The notes under the pieces were generated by a model. The model made no database searches. It was not told where the DNA came from and saw only the letters and a program-made list of their open reading frames with translations. Positions 1 through 6,828 of a stretch of DNA of 34,048 nt are shown here, one piece after another. Position 1 is the first letter of the stretch. Each line of letters begins with the position of its first letter. Location of the stretch: positions 1 to 34,048 of the forward strand of contig CALWRJ010000019.1 in NCBI GenBank assembly GCA_944383915.1, written 5' to 3'. The position numbers and the translations under genes are program-made. This stretch comes from an uncultured Clostridia bacterium (GTDB taxonomy: Bacteria > Bacillota > Clostridia > Christensenellales > UBA1242).

Positions 1-468
1 AGTTCGCGTTTAAAGGGGTGTTTAACGTTATAATGTACTCCCCTTTTATGACTTTATTTTGTGGGTTTAAAGAGCCTTTAAAGTGCGTTAAAACAGGTAT
101 TTCTAGGCTATTTAAGCGCCCCCCCCCCCATGCGTTTTTGGGAAGAGGAAATTTGCGTTTTTAACATATTTTATTCCCCTTTTTTCTTTATTTTTATATG
201 GATAGTATACTCGAAAAGTTTAAATTTACAAAACAAAATAGCACCTTTTTACAAAAAAGTTGATATTTTTTATTCTTAATGAAATGATAATTGTCTATTT
301 TACAAAATATTTGAAAATTTTTGTTTAGTTATAATTCAAAAATACGCTTTTGCAAGATATAAGATTCCTGTATAAAATTAAAAATAATAAAAGTGCTTTG
401 ATATAAAAATTTAGAAATTATGCTTCTTGTTTTTTTGATAAAATTTAAAAATTTGAATAAACAAATCA
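1..468. other. Non-coding AT-rich left edge with 11-C tract
   Basis: No convincing gene is visible between the window edge and the lysS terminator. Positions 1-180 carry recurring short words of the type GCGTTTAA/GGGTTTAAA/CCTTTAAA/TTAAGCGC and a pair AAAGGGG (about 12-18) / CCCCTTT (about 41-47) that could form a long-loop hairpin. A run of 11 C residues lies at 119-129, unusual in such AT-rich DNA. From about 180 onward the sequence is plain A/T-rich. I see no tRNA, rRNA or riboswitch signature. Confidence 0.5.
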
Positions 469-493
469 GAAAAAGTCCGCTTTTAGCGAACTT
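469..493 (-). terminator. Intrinsic terminator of lysS
   Basis: On the minus strand AAGTTCGCT and AGCGGACTT (positions 473-493) form a 9-bp stem with one G-U pair and a 3-nt loop, followed directly by a T run. It lies about 50 nt after the lysS stop codon. Confidence 0.8.
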
Positions 494-543
494 CTTATTA
501 GCAATATTTATCAATTAAGACACTGAAAGTTATTTTGATATAT

Positions 544-2100
544 TTAAAAAGTTAACAAATCAATAATCATATTTTTTTCAACTGCTGCTAAAAATAGGTA
601 TAGTCTTGGACCTTTATCTTTGCCTAGAAGCAAGTTGTATACAACTTCAAAAAACCTTTTTTGACGGGTTTTATCCTGCTCACCATTAATTTTTGGAATA
701 TCGTAAAGAAGCGTTTGCATTTCCTCTGGTGTTAAATCTTTTGCAGATATTTCACTAACTAGGCGCGCTATCCAGCCTTTTTCCTCATCGTTTAGAGTGT
801 TATAAAATTCTATATTTTTATTTTCAAGTAATGTTGAAATTGATTCTGGTGAATAGTTTTTGAGCCAATAACTGATTTTTTCAAATCTTTCTTGAATATC
901 GTCCTTTGTACAAGCAACGCCGACTTTATTTAAAAGTTTTACAAGCATATTTATATCAAAATTTACAATAGGTGCAAATGCAGAGATATCTTTTGCACTA
1001 ACTGGACAATTTTTGAAATTAGGGTTGCAAGAAAGAGCCATTTCCATAATACGAGTAACGACTTCGTCCGCTTCACCTGATTTATAAAGATTATACATTC
1101 TATCAAATTCGTGATAAACGCGCAAAACTTCGTCATCAAGCGAAATTTCTATGTACTTTTCAGGTAGGAATCGAGTGTAAAGCCAAAGAATAATTTCTGG
1201 TGGGAAAATTTTTAGTACTTTCTCGGGCGTCATAACATTTCCCTTACTACTACTCATTTTACCATTTATGCCTTTTATTCCAACAAACTCAAAGCCACGA
1301 TAAACAGGAGCGCGTCCGCCATAAATTTCTGCAACCATTTTTGTAGCAACTTGAGCGCTACCACCTTCGGTGCTGTGGTCTTTTCCACCAGGCTCAAACT
1401 TTACGCCCTCATAAGTCCAACGCATAGGCCAGTCCACTTTCCACATTAATTTTGCATTGTGTTGCGTACGAAGGTCTAGGCTTCCCTTGTGTCCGCATTT
1501 ACATTCATAATCTAAAACTGCGCCGTTTTCTCTATCACCTAAAATATGAGTTGTATCGCGCCCACATTCATCGCAATAAATTTGCACAGGGTAAAAAGTT
1601 TCGCGGTCGTGGTCGTTTGCTTCTTGAGTTTTAAAACTCATTAAGACATCATATACTTTTTTGCGTTTTTGCACCGCTTCAATCATTTTATCTGCATACA
1701 TTCCACTTGTATACCTATCTGCTTGAAAAAGGTGTTCGATTTCAATACCAATAGTTTTTAGCGCGTCAATGAAAGGTTGCTCAAAGTGTTTTGCCCAACT
1801 TCCGTGACAGCCAAAAGGGTCAGGAATTTTATCTAATGGCATACCGACATATTTCGTTAGACTTTGGTCAAGGTCCAAAGGCACTTTGCGAAGGCGGTCG
1901 TAATTGTCCCAACTGAATATAAATCTAGTCTTTTTACCGCGGTCCTGCAATGCTTTTACAACAAACCACGTTGTAACGACTTCGCGTAAATTTCCCATAT
2001 GTACTTCCCCGCTTGGACTAATACCGCTCGCGCAAGTATATATATCAGCATCGGGATAAGTAGCAATTAATTGTTCTGCAATTTCATCTGCCCAATACAT
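544..2100 (-). CDS. lysS: Class I lysyl-tRNA synthetase (LysRS1)
   Basis: Charges tRNA-Lys with lysine in the cytoplasm. The protein (518 aa) has class I synthetase signatures, not class II ones: the HIGH-like motif HMGN at residues 34-37 within SGEVHMGNLRE, and KMSSSKGN at 281-288. An inserted zinc-ribbon-like segment has Cys176, Cys179, Cys200 and Cys202. The C-terminal part is helical, as expected for the anticodon-binding helix bundle of this family. LysRS1 is mainly known from Archaea, alphaproteobacteria and spirochaetes, with scattered cases in Firmicutes; most Bacillota use class II LysRS. The ATG start is preceded by AGGAGA at 7 nt and by its own promoter. Monocistronic: a terminator follows, and the next gene upstream is divergent. 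Whether a class II LysRS also exists in the genome cannot be seen here. Confidence 0.95.
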   Translation of the reverse strand: MYWADEIAEQLIATYPDADIYTCASGISPSGEVHMGNLREVVTTWFVVKALQDRGKKTRFIFSWDNYDRLRKVPLDLDQSLTKYVGMPLDKIPDPFGCHGSWAKHFEQPFIDALKTIGIEIEHLFQADRYTSGMYADKMIEAVQKRKKVYDVLMSFKTQEANDHDRETFYPVQIYCDECGRDTTHILGDRENGAVLDYECKCGHKGSLDLRTQHNAKLMWKVDWPMRWTYEGVKFEPGGKDHSTEGGSAQVATKMVAEIYGGRAPVYRGFEFVGIKGINGKMSSSKGNVMTPEKVLKIFPPEIILWLYTRFLPEKYIEISLDDEVLRVYHEFDRMYNLYKSGEADEVVTRIMEMALSCNPNFKNCPVSAKDISAFAPIVNFDINMLVKLLNKVGVACTKDDIQERFEKISYWLKNYSPESISTLLENKNIEFYNTLNDEEKGWIARLVSEISAKDLTPEEMQTLLYDIPKINGEQDKTRQKRFFEVVYNLLLGKDKGPRLYLFLAAVEKNMIIDLLTF

Positions 2101-2125
2101 AATTTATCTCCTAAAAAAATAATTT

Positions 2126-2142
2126 TGCCATAATGAATGGCA
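2126..2142 (-). other. Small dyad in lysS 5' leader
   Basis: TGCCAT / ATGGCA with a 5-nt loop lies between the lysS -10 box and the ribosome binding site. It is a short 6-bp hairpin and could affect leader stability. No known riboswitch or T-box pattern is visible. Confidence 0.35.
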
Positions 2143-2153
2143 CTATTAATATA

Positions 2154-2182
2154 ATTTTATATCAAAGTGCAATTAAAGTCAA
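2154..2182 (-). promoter_or_regulatory. Sigma-A promoter of lysS
   Basis: Read on minus: -35 TTGACT (2182-2177), 17-nt spacer, -10 TAAAAT (2159-2154). This is close to the housekeeping consensus and about 55 nt upstream of the lysS start. Confidence 0.75.
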
Positions 2183-2296
2183 GACAAAAAGGCATATTTG
2201 CAAAATGTCAAGAATTTTAGTACAAAAATTTTTATTTTAATTATAAAAAACATATAGCAAAAAAAAATAATATGTGGTACACTAGTGTAAAGAATT

Positions 2297-2324
2297 TTGA
2301 TAAAAAATTCTAAAAATTTATAAT
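2297..2324 (+). promoter_or_regulatory. Sigma-A promoter of the membrane protein-dnaB unit
   Basis: -35 TTGATA (2297-2302), 16-nt spacer, -10 TATAAT (2319-2324). It lies about 40 nt upstream of the first gene and diverges from the lysS promoter. Confidence 0.75.
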
Positions 2325-2365
2325 TTGCACTACTTCGACATAAAAACAAATGGAGGGTTCAGCAT

Positions 2366-2623
2366 ATGATGAATCGCAAACAATATTTTTCGCTAGTTAA
2401 GACTTGTATGCTTTCGCTATTATGCGCTTTGCCGATAGTAATTATACTTGATTTACTAATTAGCAATTATGTTTCTATTTTAGTTTTGACAATTATCGAC
2501 ATTATAATTTTTTTACTTGCGGCGCTAATTGGCTATTTTATAGTAGATAGGCACAAAAAGAGAATTGCCGAGAAGCGCGAGGAATTTTTAAAAAATCAAA
2601 AAGCAAATGACAACAAGGAGTAA
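2366..2623 (+). CDS. Small two-TM membrane protein of unknown function
   Basis: 85 aa. Family not recognised. Two hydrophobic segments (about residues 10-32 and 36-60) are separated by a very short polar turn. They are followed by a strongly basic and then mixed-charge tail (about 61-85) rich in Lys, Arg and Glu that would be cytoplasmic by the positive-inside rule. A strong GGAGGG lies 8 nt before the ATG. The stop is 3 nt before the dnaB start, so the two are co-transcribed and probably translationally coupled. In many Firmicutes dnaB follows gdpP and rplI; neither is here, and this protein resembles neither. Its function is not known; co-expression with the replicative helicase is the only context clue. 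Confidence 0.75.
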   Translation: MMNRKQYFSLVKTCMLSLLCALPIVIILDLLISNYVSILVLTIIDIIIFLLAALIGYFIVDRHKKRIAEKREEFLKNQKANDNKE

Positions 2624-2626
2624 CAA

Positions 2627-4294
2627 ATGCCAAAAACAGATGAGAAAAAGAACTCAACACGCCGACTCCCCTTTAATTTTGAGGCGGAACAAGCAGTTTT
2701 AGGTGCAGTTTTAATAAATCAAGAAGCGCCAAGTGAGATATTGACTGATTTAAAAAAGAATGATTTTTTTGCTCGCGAGCATCAAATTATTTTTGAAACG
2801 ATGCAAGAGTTATTCTTAAAGAAAAACCACACTTATTTTGACCACATCATTTTGACAAGTGCGCTTGAAAGTAAAGGGCTTCTTGAAACTGTCGGCGGAA
2901 TTAGTTATCTAATGACTTTAACAAATGTGCTACCTAGCGCAACTAACTATCAATATTATGTTGAGATTGTAAAACGCGATTCTGTTTTAAGGCAATTAAT
3001 AAGTGCTGGTGGTGAAATAATTGAGGACGCGTACAATAGTGATAACCGCGAGCACTCGATTCAATTTGCTGAAAATAAAATTTTTAACATATCACAAAAC
3101 ACGGAGAAATCTGAACTATCGCACATTCGCGGAAGCCTTGAACAAGTTGTTGAGGACTTTGAGATGTGTTTTGAAAATCCAGATGCAAAACGAGGTTTGC
3201 CGACAGGCTTCCCAGGTCTCGACCACTATACAAATGGTTTTCAAAAGGGCGACCTTATAATACTTGCGGCGCGTCCGTCATTTGGTAAATCATCACTTGC
3301 GGTAAACTTTGTGCAAAATGCTGCGGTGAAATACAAAAAGACTTGTGCCATTTTCTCACTCGAGATGCCCCGCGAACAACTTGCTCGCAGAATGGTAAGT
3401 AGTATTGCAAAAGAGTACTGTAATTCTATTAGTATGGAAAAAATTTTGCGTGGAGATTTAAACGAAAACGAACAACGCAATTTCCGTAAAGCAGTAAACT
3501 TACTTGCCGAAGCACCTATTTTTATTGATGATAACAGTATGATAACGCCTAGTGAAATTTTATCAAAATGTAGGCGTCTTAAAAATGACCCTTCGTTTGG
3601 GCTTGACTTTGTAATGATTGACTATTTACAATTAATGACTGGTGACCGAGGGCGTGGCGATGGGCGTCAACAAGAAGTTAGTGACATTAGCCGAAACTTA
3701 AAAATTTTAGCCAAAGAATTAGGAGTGCCTGTATTAGCATTGTCACAGTTATCGCGTGCTGTAGAACAGCGTGCTGGCGACCACAAACCGCAATTAAGTG
3801 ATTTGCGTGAAACTGGTGCGATTGAGCAAGACGCGGACATTGTTATGTTTATTCACCGACCTGATAGGTTTAGCGATACAAATAAAGACGGAACTCTTGA
3901 CCCTACACGCGCGTTTTTGATACTCGCAAAGCATCGTAATGGTGCGCTTGGTGAAATTCCGCTTATTTGGGACGGTTCAACCACGACATTTAAGAGTACG
4001 GAAAAAGATGCAAATATTGCGAGTCTTGAGTCAACAGCCCCGCCACCAATTACTGAGGCAAATAGAGCAGCTTTTGAAAAAGTTTCCAAAGAACTTGCAG
4101 AAGCGGTTGCTCCTGACGGAATTTTTGACGAACCGCCTTTTGATATTGCTCCACCACTAGATGATGATTTTATTCCTGATATTCCGCCTGAAACAAATTT
4201 AGATGAAGGTGTGACTAGTGATTCACAAAATCAAAATAAGGCTAATGAACCATTAGAAAAAGCAACTGACGATGACGACCCACTTTTTGATTGA
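2627..4294 (+). CDS. dnaB: Replicative DNA helicase DnaB
   Basis: Hexameric 5'-3' helicase that unwinds the chromosome at the fork. The 555-aa protein has the DnaB N-terminal helical domain (about 13-150), a linker, and a RecA-like ATPase (about 180-455). Walker A is RPSFGKSS, with Lys221. A Walker B-like segment is VMIDYLQLM, followed by the conserved SRNLKILAKELGVPVLALSQLSR region, the RETGAIEQDADIVMFIHR segment and a late arginine-rich AKHRNG motif. The C-terminal ~95 residues are unusual: an acidic, Pro-rich, probably disordered tail that ends in DDDDPLFD, similar to the acidic tip of single-stranded-DNA-binding protein. Family members are typically about 440-460 aa, so the tail is an extension. 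It is co-transcribed with the small membrane protein gene 3 nt upstream and followed by a terminator. Confidence 0.97.
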   Translation: MPKTDEKKNSTRRLPFNFEAEQAVLGAVLINQEAPSEILTDLKKNDFFAREHQIIFETMQELFLKKNHTYFDHIILTSALESKGLLETVGGISYLMTLTNVLPSATNYQYYVEIVKRDSVLRQLISAGGEIIEDAYNSDNREHSIQFAENKIFNISQNTEKSELSHIRGSLEQVVEDFEMCFENPDAKRGLPTGFPGLDHYTNGFQKGDLIILAARPSFGKSSLAVNFVQNAAVKYKKTCAIFSLEMPREQLARRMVSSIAKEYCNSISMEKILRGDLNENEQRNFRKAVNLLAEAPIFIDDNSMITPSEILSKCRRLKNDPSFGLDFVMIDYLQLMTGDRGRGDGRQQEVSDISRNLKILAKELGVPVLALSQLSRAVEQRAGDHKPQLSDLRETGAIEQDADIVMFIHRPDRFSDTNKDGTLDPTRAFLILAKHRNGALGEIPLIWDGSTTTFKSTEKDANIASLESTAPPPITEANRAAFEKVSKELAEAVAPDGIFDEPPFDIAPPLDDDFIPDIPPETNLDEGVTSDSQNQNKANEPLEKATDDDDPLFD

Positions 4295-4332
4295 AAACAC
4301 GATATATGAACTAAAACTATTCGCAAAATTAT

Positions 4333-4361
4333 TTGCATAGTACCTTGCATAGCACTATGCA
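4333..4361 (+). repeat. Short direct/inverted repeat downstream of dnaB
   Basis: TTGCATAG occurs twice in direct orientation (4333-4340 and 4345-4352), followed by the inverted copy CTATGCA (4355-4361). The inverted copy could pair with either direct copy, giving two alternative hairpins just ahead of the dnaB terminator. The meaning is unknown. Confidence 0.45.
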
Positions 4362-4375
4362 TAATATAGAAATTA

Positions 4376-4400
4376 AGTCATAGATTTGTCTATGGCTTTT
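4376..4400 (+). terminator. Intrinsic terminator of dnaB
   Basis: AGTCATAGA / TCTATGGCT form a 9-bp stem (one G-U pair) with a 4-nt loop, followed by TTTTGTTAT on the plus strand. It lies about 80 nt after the dnaB stop. Confidence 0.7.
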
Positions 4401-4451
4401 GTTATATTTAAAAATTTTTGCTAATAACTTTAATTTTTTATAGATAAAACA

Positions 4452-4487
4452 AAAGAACTTTATCGTTTTAAATAAAGTTCTTTTTTT
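4452..4487 (+). terminator. Bidirectional terminator between dnaB and the isc unit
   Basis: AAAGAACTTTAT (4452-4463) pairs with ATAAAGTTCTTT (4472-4483): 12 bp with an 8-nt loop. It is followed by Ts on plus and by TTTTGT on minus. It backs up the dnaB terminator and also ends the convergent minus-strand transcript. Confidence 0.8.
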
Positions 4488-4506
4488 GTTTGGTATTTTG
4501 CTGTTA

Positions 4507-4641
4507 TTATAACTTTGCGACTTGTTCTTTAATTTTTTGTTTGCCTTTTTCTACGGCTTCGCGTACGGGCTTGCAAGTTTGCACTAATACTGCCCCAGCG
4601 ACAGCACCTAAAAGCATACCAATTAATACGCCATCACACAT
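4507..4641 (-). CDS. 44-aa YtxH-like single-TM small protein
   Basis: A short reading frame starting MCDGVLIGMLLGAVAG and ending KQKIKEQVAKL. Residues about 4-20 form a Gly/Ala/Leu-rich hydrophobic segment, followed by a charged amphipathic helix (about 24-44). That layout is typical of the short YtxH/DUF-type membrane proteins of Firmicutes. A near-perfect AAAGGAGG lies 9 nt before the ATG, strong support that it is translated. It sits 86 nt downstream of iscU on the same strand and ends just before the bidirectional terminator, so it is probably the last gene of the isc transcript. Function unknown; the family assignment rests on architecture only. Confidence 0.65.
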   Translation of the reverse strand: MCDGVLIGMLLGAVAGAVLVQTCKPVREAVEKGKQKIKEQVAKL

Positions 4642-4727
4642 ATTTCTTTGCCTCCTTTATTTTCTATCTATATTGTGTGCACTTTTTTCTATAATAAAGA
4701 AGGTAAAATTTGGTAATTTGACGAAAA

Positions 4728-5120
4728 TTATTCTTTATTTGCTTTTGCGTCTTTTTCTAACCTTTTATAATAATCATCAACTGCGTTAGTTAAGGCTTGA
4801 CTAGCAAGATTTAGACAATAATCTTTTTGTGGTTCTAGTTCGCCTAGTTCTGAAAGCACGCTTTCTATTTTAAAGTTTAAAACTTCGTCAATGGTTAGCC
4901 CTATTATCATTTGGGTAACAACTGAACAAACTGCAATTAATGTTGCGCCACCGAATGTTTTAAATTTCGCATCAATTACTTTGTTGTCCTCAATCATTAA
5001 GTAAAATTTTACAATATCACTACAAACATCGCTATCTGCTCTACCGATTGCGTTTGCACCACGGAGCATTCCAGCGTTTTGAGGATTTTGCAATATCTCC
5101 ATTACTTTTGCATTATACAT
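4728..5120 (-). CDS. iscU: IscU/NifU-type Fe-S scaffold protein, divergent ligand set
   Basis: Scaffold on which Fe-S clusters are assembled with sulfur from the cysteine desulfurase encoded directly upstream. 130 aa, the normal length. It is recognisable from NPQNAG near the N-terminus, the DVCSD motif (Cys33, Asp35), DAKFKTFGG (residues 50-58) and YCLNLA (Cys102). Standard IscU has three cluster-ligand Cys plus a His before the third. Here the second Cys (normally in FKT-[FY]-G-C-G) is Gly58, with a Cys displaced to position 65, and the His before the last Cys is Tyr101. The SufU-type insertion is not evident. The ATG is 1 nt after the iscS stop and its AAGGAGGAC lies inside the iscS end, so the genes are coupled. 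It may be a scaffold with an altered cluster site, or an impaired one. Confidence 0.9.
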   Translation of the reverse strand: MYNAKVMEILQNPQNAGMLRGANAIGRADSDVCSDIVKFYLMIEDNKVIDAKFKTFGGATLIAVCSVVTQMIIGLTIDEVLNFKIESVLSELGELEPQKDYCLNLASQALTNAVDDYYKRLEKDAKANKE

Positions 5121-5121
5121 A

Positions 5122-6303
5122 TTACTCGTCCTCCTTGCCTACTTGTGTTTTAGATAAAGCGGAAACTTTGCGAAGTTTCTCCACGCATTCGATTAATTTT
5201 TCCACCACGAAATCAATTTCATCCTTTGTTGTGTTTTTGCCTAGACTAAATCTAACCGCACCTTGAGCAAGGTCTGGCGCAATTCCCATAGCGGTAAGAA
5301 CATGACTATTTTCAATAGAGCCCGATGAACAAGCAGAACCAGTGCTTACTGCAATTCCATTTAAATCTAGAAGGTACATTAAACTTTCACCTTCAACCAT
5401 ACCAAAAGATAAGTTTACATTGTTTGGAAGTCTTTGCACAGGGTGTCCGTTTAATTGAGTTAATTCGATATTTTGCATTACCTTACTAATAAAGTAATCT
5501 CTTAACCCGCGCATCTTTTTGCTATTTGCAATAATATCACGAGTGGCGATTTCAACTGCTTTCCCTAACCCTACAATACCTGGCACATTGCTAGTACCAG
5601 CGCGCAAGCCTGATTCTTGTTCGCCCCCGTTCATAAAAGGTGTTATCATAACGCCATCATGAACATACAAAGCGCCAACGCCTTTTGGTCCGTTTAGTTT
5701 ATGTCCACTAAGGCTTAATGCATCAATCCCCATTTCGTGAACATTGAGATTGACTGCGCCTATTGCTTGTGTTGCGTCAGTGTGAAAAATAACATTCTTT
5801 TCTTTTGCTATATTTGCGATTGCTTGAATGTTTTGGATAGTACCGACTTCGTTGTTTGCTGACATAATTGAGATAAGAATTGTGTCAGGGCTTATAAAAT
5901 GGAGCAATTGGTCGATACGCACTAATCCCATTTCATCTACATCAAGATAAGTCACACGAAAGCCTTCGCGCTCTAGTTTTTTGCAAGTTTCTAAAATACT
6001 AGGGTGTTCGATTTTGCTAGTAATAATGTGGTTGCCTTTGTGACGGTTTGCTTTTGCAATTCCGTTTAGAGCCCAATTGTTTGACTCAGTAGCGCCACTT
6101 GTAAAGTAAATTTCGTTTGGTTCACATCCAAGTGCTTTTGCTATGCGCTCTCGAGCAAGGTCAACGCCAGCCTTCGCAATTCTACCGAAACTATGTAAAC
6201 TATTTGGATTACCAAAGTCTGCAGTTAAATACGGCATCATTTCGTTAAGAACTTCACTAGACAAAGGCGTAGTTGCGGCATTGTCAAGATAAATTTTGTT
6301 CAT
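5122..6303 (-). CDS. iscS: Cysteine desulfurase (IscS/NifS family)
   Basis: PLP enzyme that turns L-cysteine into alanine and an enzyme-bound persulfide, the sulfur source for Fe-S clusters and tRNA thiolation. 393 aa, usual length. Visible motifs are the N-terminal YLDNAATTPL, the FTSGATESNN segment that binds the PLP phosphate, HTDATQAIG, the PLP-lysine motif LSGHKLNGPKG, and the active-site cysteine loop STGSACSSGS. The loop length matches group I (IscS/NifS) rather than SufS. The start codon is supported by AAGGAG 7-8 nt upstream. It heads the iscS-iscU unit behind a perfect-consensus promoter, implying strong constitutive expression; no IscR-like gene or operator was recognised. Confidence 0.96.
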   Translation of the reverse strand: MNKIYLDNAATTPLSSEVLNEMMPYLTADFGNPNSLHSFGRIAKAGVDLARERIAKALGCEPNEIYFTSGATESNNWALNGIAKANRHKGNHIITSKIEHPSILETCKKLEREGFRVTYLDVDEMGLVRIDQLLHFISPDTILISIMSANNEVGTIQNIQAIANIAKEKNVIFHTDATQAIGAVNLNVHEMGIDALSLSGHKLNGPKGVGALYVHDGVMITPFMNGGEQESGLRAGTSNVPGIVGLGKAVEIATRDIIANSKKMRGLRDYFISKVMQNIELTQLNGHPVQRLPNNVNLSFGMVEGESLMYLLDLNGIAVSTGSACSSGSIENSHVLTAMGIAPDLAQGAVRFSLGKNTTKDEIDFVVEKLIECVEKLRKVSALSKTQVGKEDE

Positions 6304-6345
6304 AAAAGTTTCTCCTTTTTATTTCGTGGATACATTTATAGTTTT

Positions 6346-6374
6346 ATTATACCACTTTTGCCGAAATCTGTCAA
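6346..6374 (-). promoter_or_regulatory. Perfect-consensus sigma-A promoter of iscS
   Basis: Read on minus: TTGACA (6374-6369), 17-nt spacer, TATAAT (6351-6346), an exact match to the housekeeping consensus, about 45 nt before the iscS start. Confidence 0.9.
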
Positions 6375-6400
6375 TATGCGCATATTTATTTTGACTGGTT

Positions 6401-6428
6401 AAAATAATCTCGCCTTTTAGCGAGATTA
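6401..6428 (-). terminator. Intrinsic terminator of trxA
   Basis: TAATCTCGC (6405-6413) and GCGAGATTA (6420-6428) form a 9-bp stem with a 6-nt loop, followed on minus by TTTTAA. It begins immediately after the trxA stop. Confidence 0.85.
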
Positions 6429-6429
6429 C

Positions 6430-6750
6430 TTAATCTAATTTACTATTAATCATTTCCTCTATTTGAGATTTTTGCCTAAAACCTACAGCGCGGGAAACCT
6501 CTGTGCCATTTTGGAACATAATCATTGTAGGAATACTCATAATTCCGTATCTTTTCGCAAGTTCCATACTTTCATCGATATCAACTTTTGCGAAATCTAC
6601 TTTTTCCCCCATTTCTTGCTCTACTTGCTCAAGAATTGGTGAAAGCATTTTACAAGGTCCGCACCAAGTAGCGAAAAAGTCAACAAAAACGGGTTTATCA
6701 CCGCTTATCAACTCGTCAAAATTTTGTTCATTAACATGCATAACAGCCAT
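6430..6750 (-). CDS. trxA: Thioredoxin
   Basis: Small cytoplasmic disulfide reductase, kept reduced by thioredoxin reductase, that donates electrons to ribonucleotide reductase, peroxiredoxins and others. 106 aa, a single thioredoxin fold. The active site is WCGPCK, with Cys30 and Cys33, in the context VDFFATWCGPCKMLSP. The cis-Pro loop is SIPTMIMF. The ATG has AAGGAG 9 nt upstream. It has its own promoter and terminator between hisS and iscS, so it appears monocistronic, although read-through from the hisS operon is possible because no hisS terminator is obvious. Confidence 0.97.
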   Translation of the reverse strand: MAVMHVNEQNFDELISGDKPVFVDFFATWCGPCKMLSPILEQVEQEMGEKVDFAKVDIDESMELAKRYGIMSIPTMIMFQNGTEVSRAVGFRQKSQIEEMINSKLD

Positions 6751-6783
6751 TTTCTTAATCTCCTTAAAAAATTAAACTAATTA

Positions 6784-6811
6784 ATTATATCAAATTGTTG
6801 CCATTAAGCAA
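6784..6811 (-). promoter_or_regulatory. Sigma-A promoter of trxA
   Basis: Read on minus: TTGCTT (6811-6806), 16-nt spacer, TATAAT (6789-6784), about 35 nt before the trxA start. Confidence 0.7.
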
Positions 6812-6828
6812 ACAAAACAACGCATATT

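Noticed and set aside
329-514. 61-residue minus-strand reading frame rich in Phe/Ile/Lys
   Set aside because: It begins at a TTG without a ribosome binding site, runs through the lysS terminator hairpin, and has the composition expected from AT-rich non-coding DNA.
4490-4789. 99-residue plus-strand reading frame between dnaB and iscU
   Set aside because: It starts inside the bidirectional terminator region and covers the much better supported 44-aa minus-strand gene.
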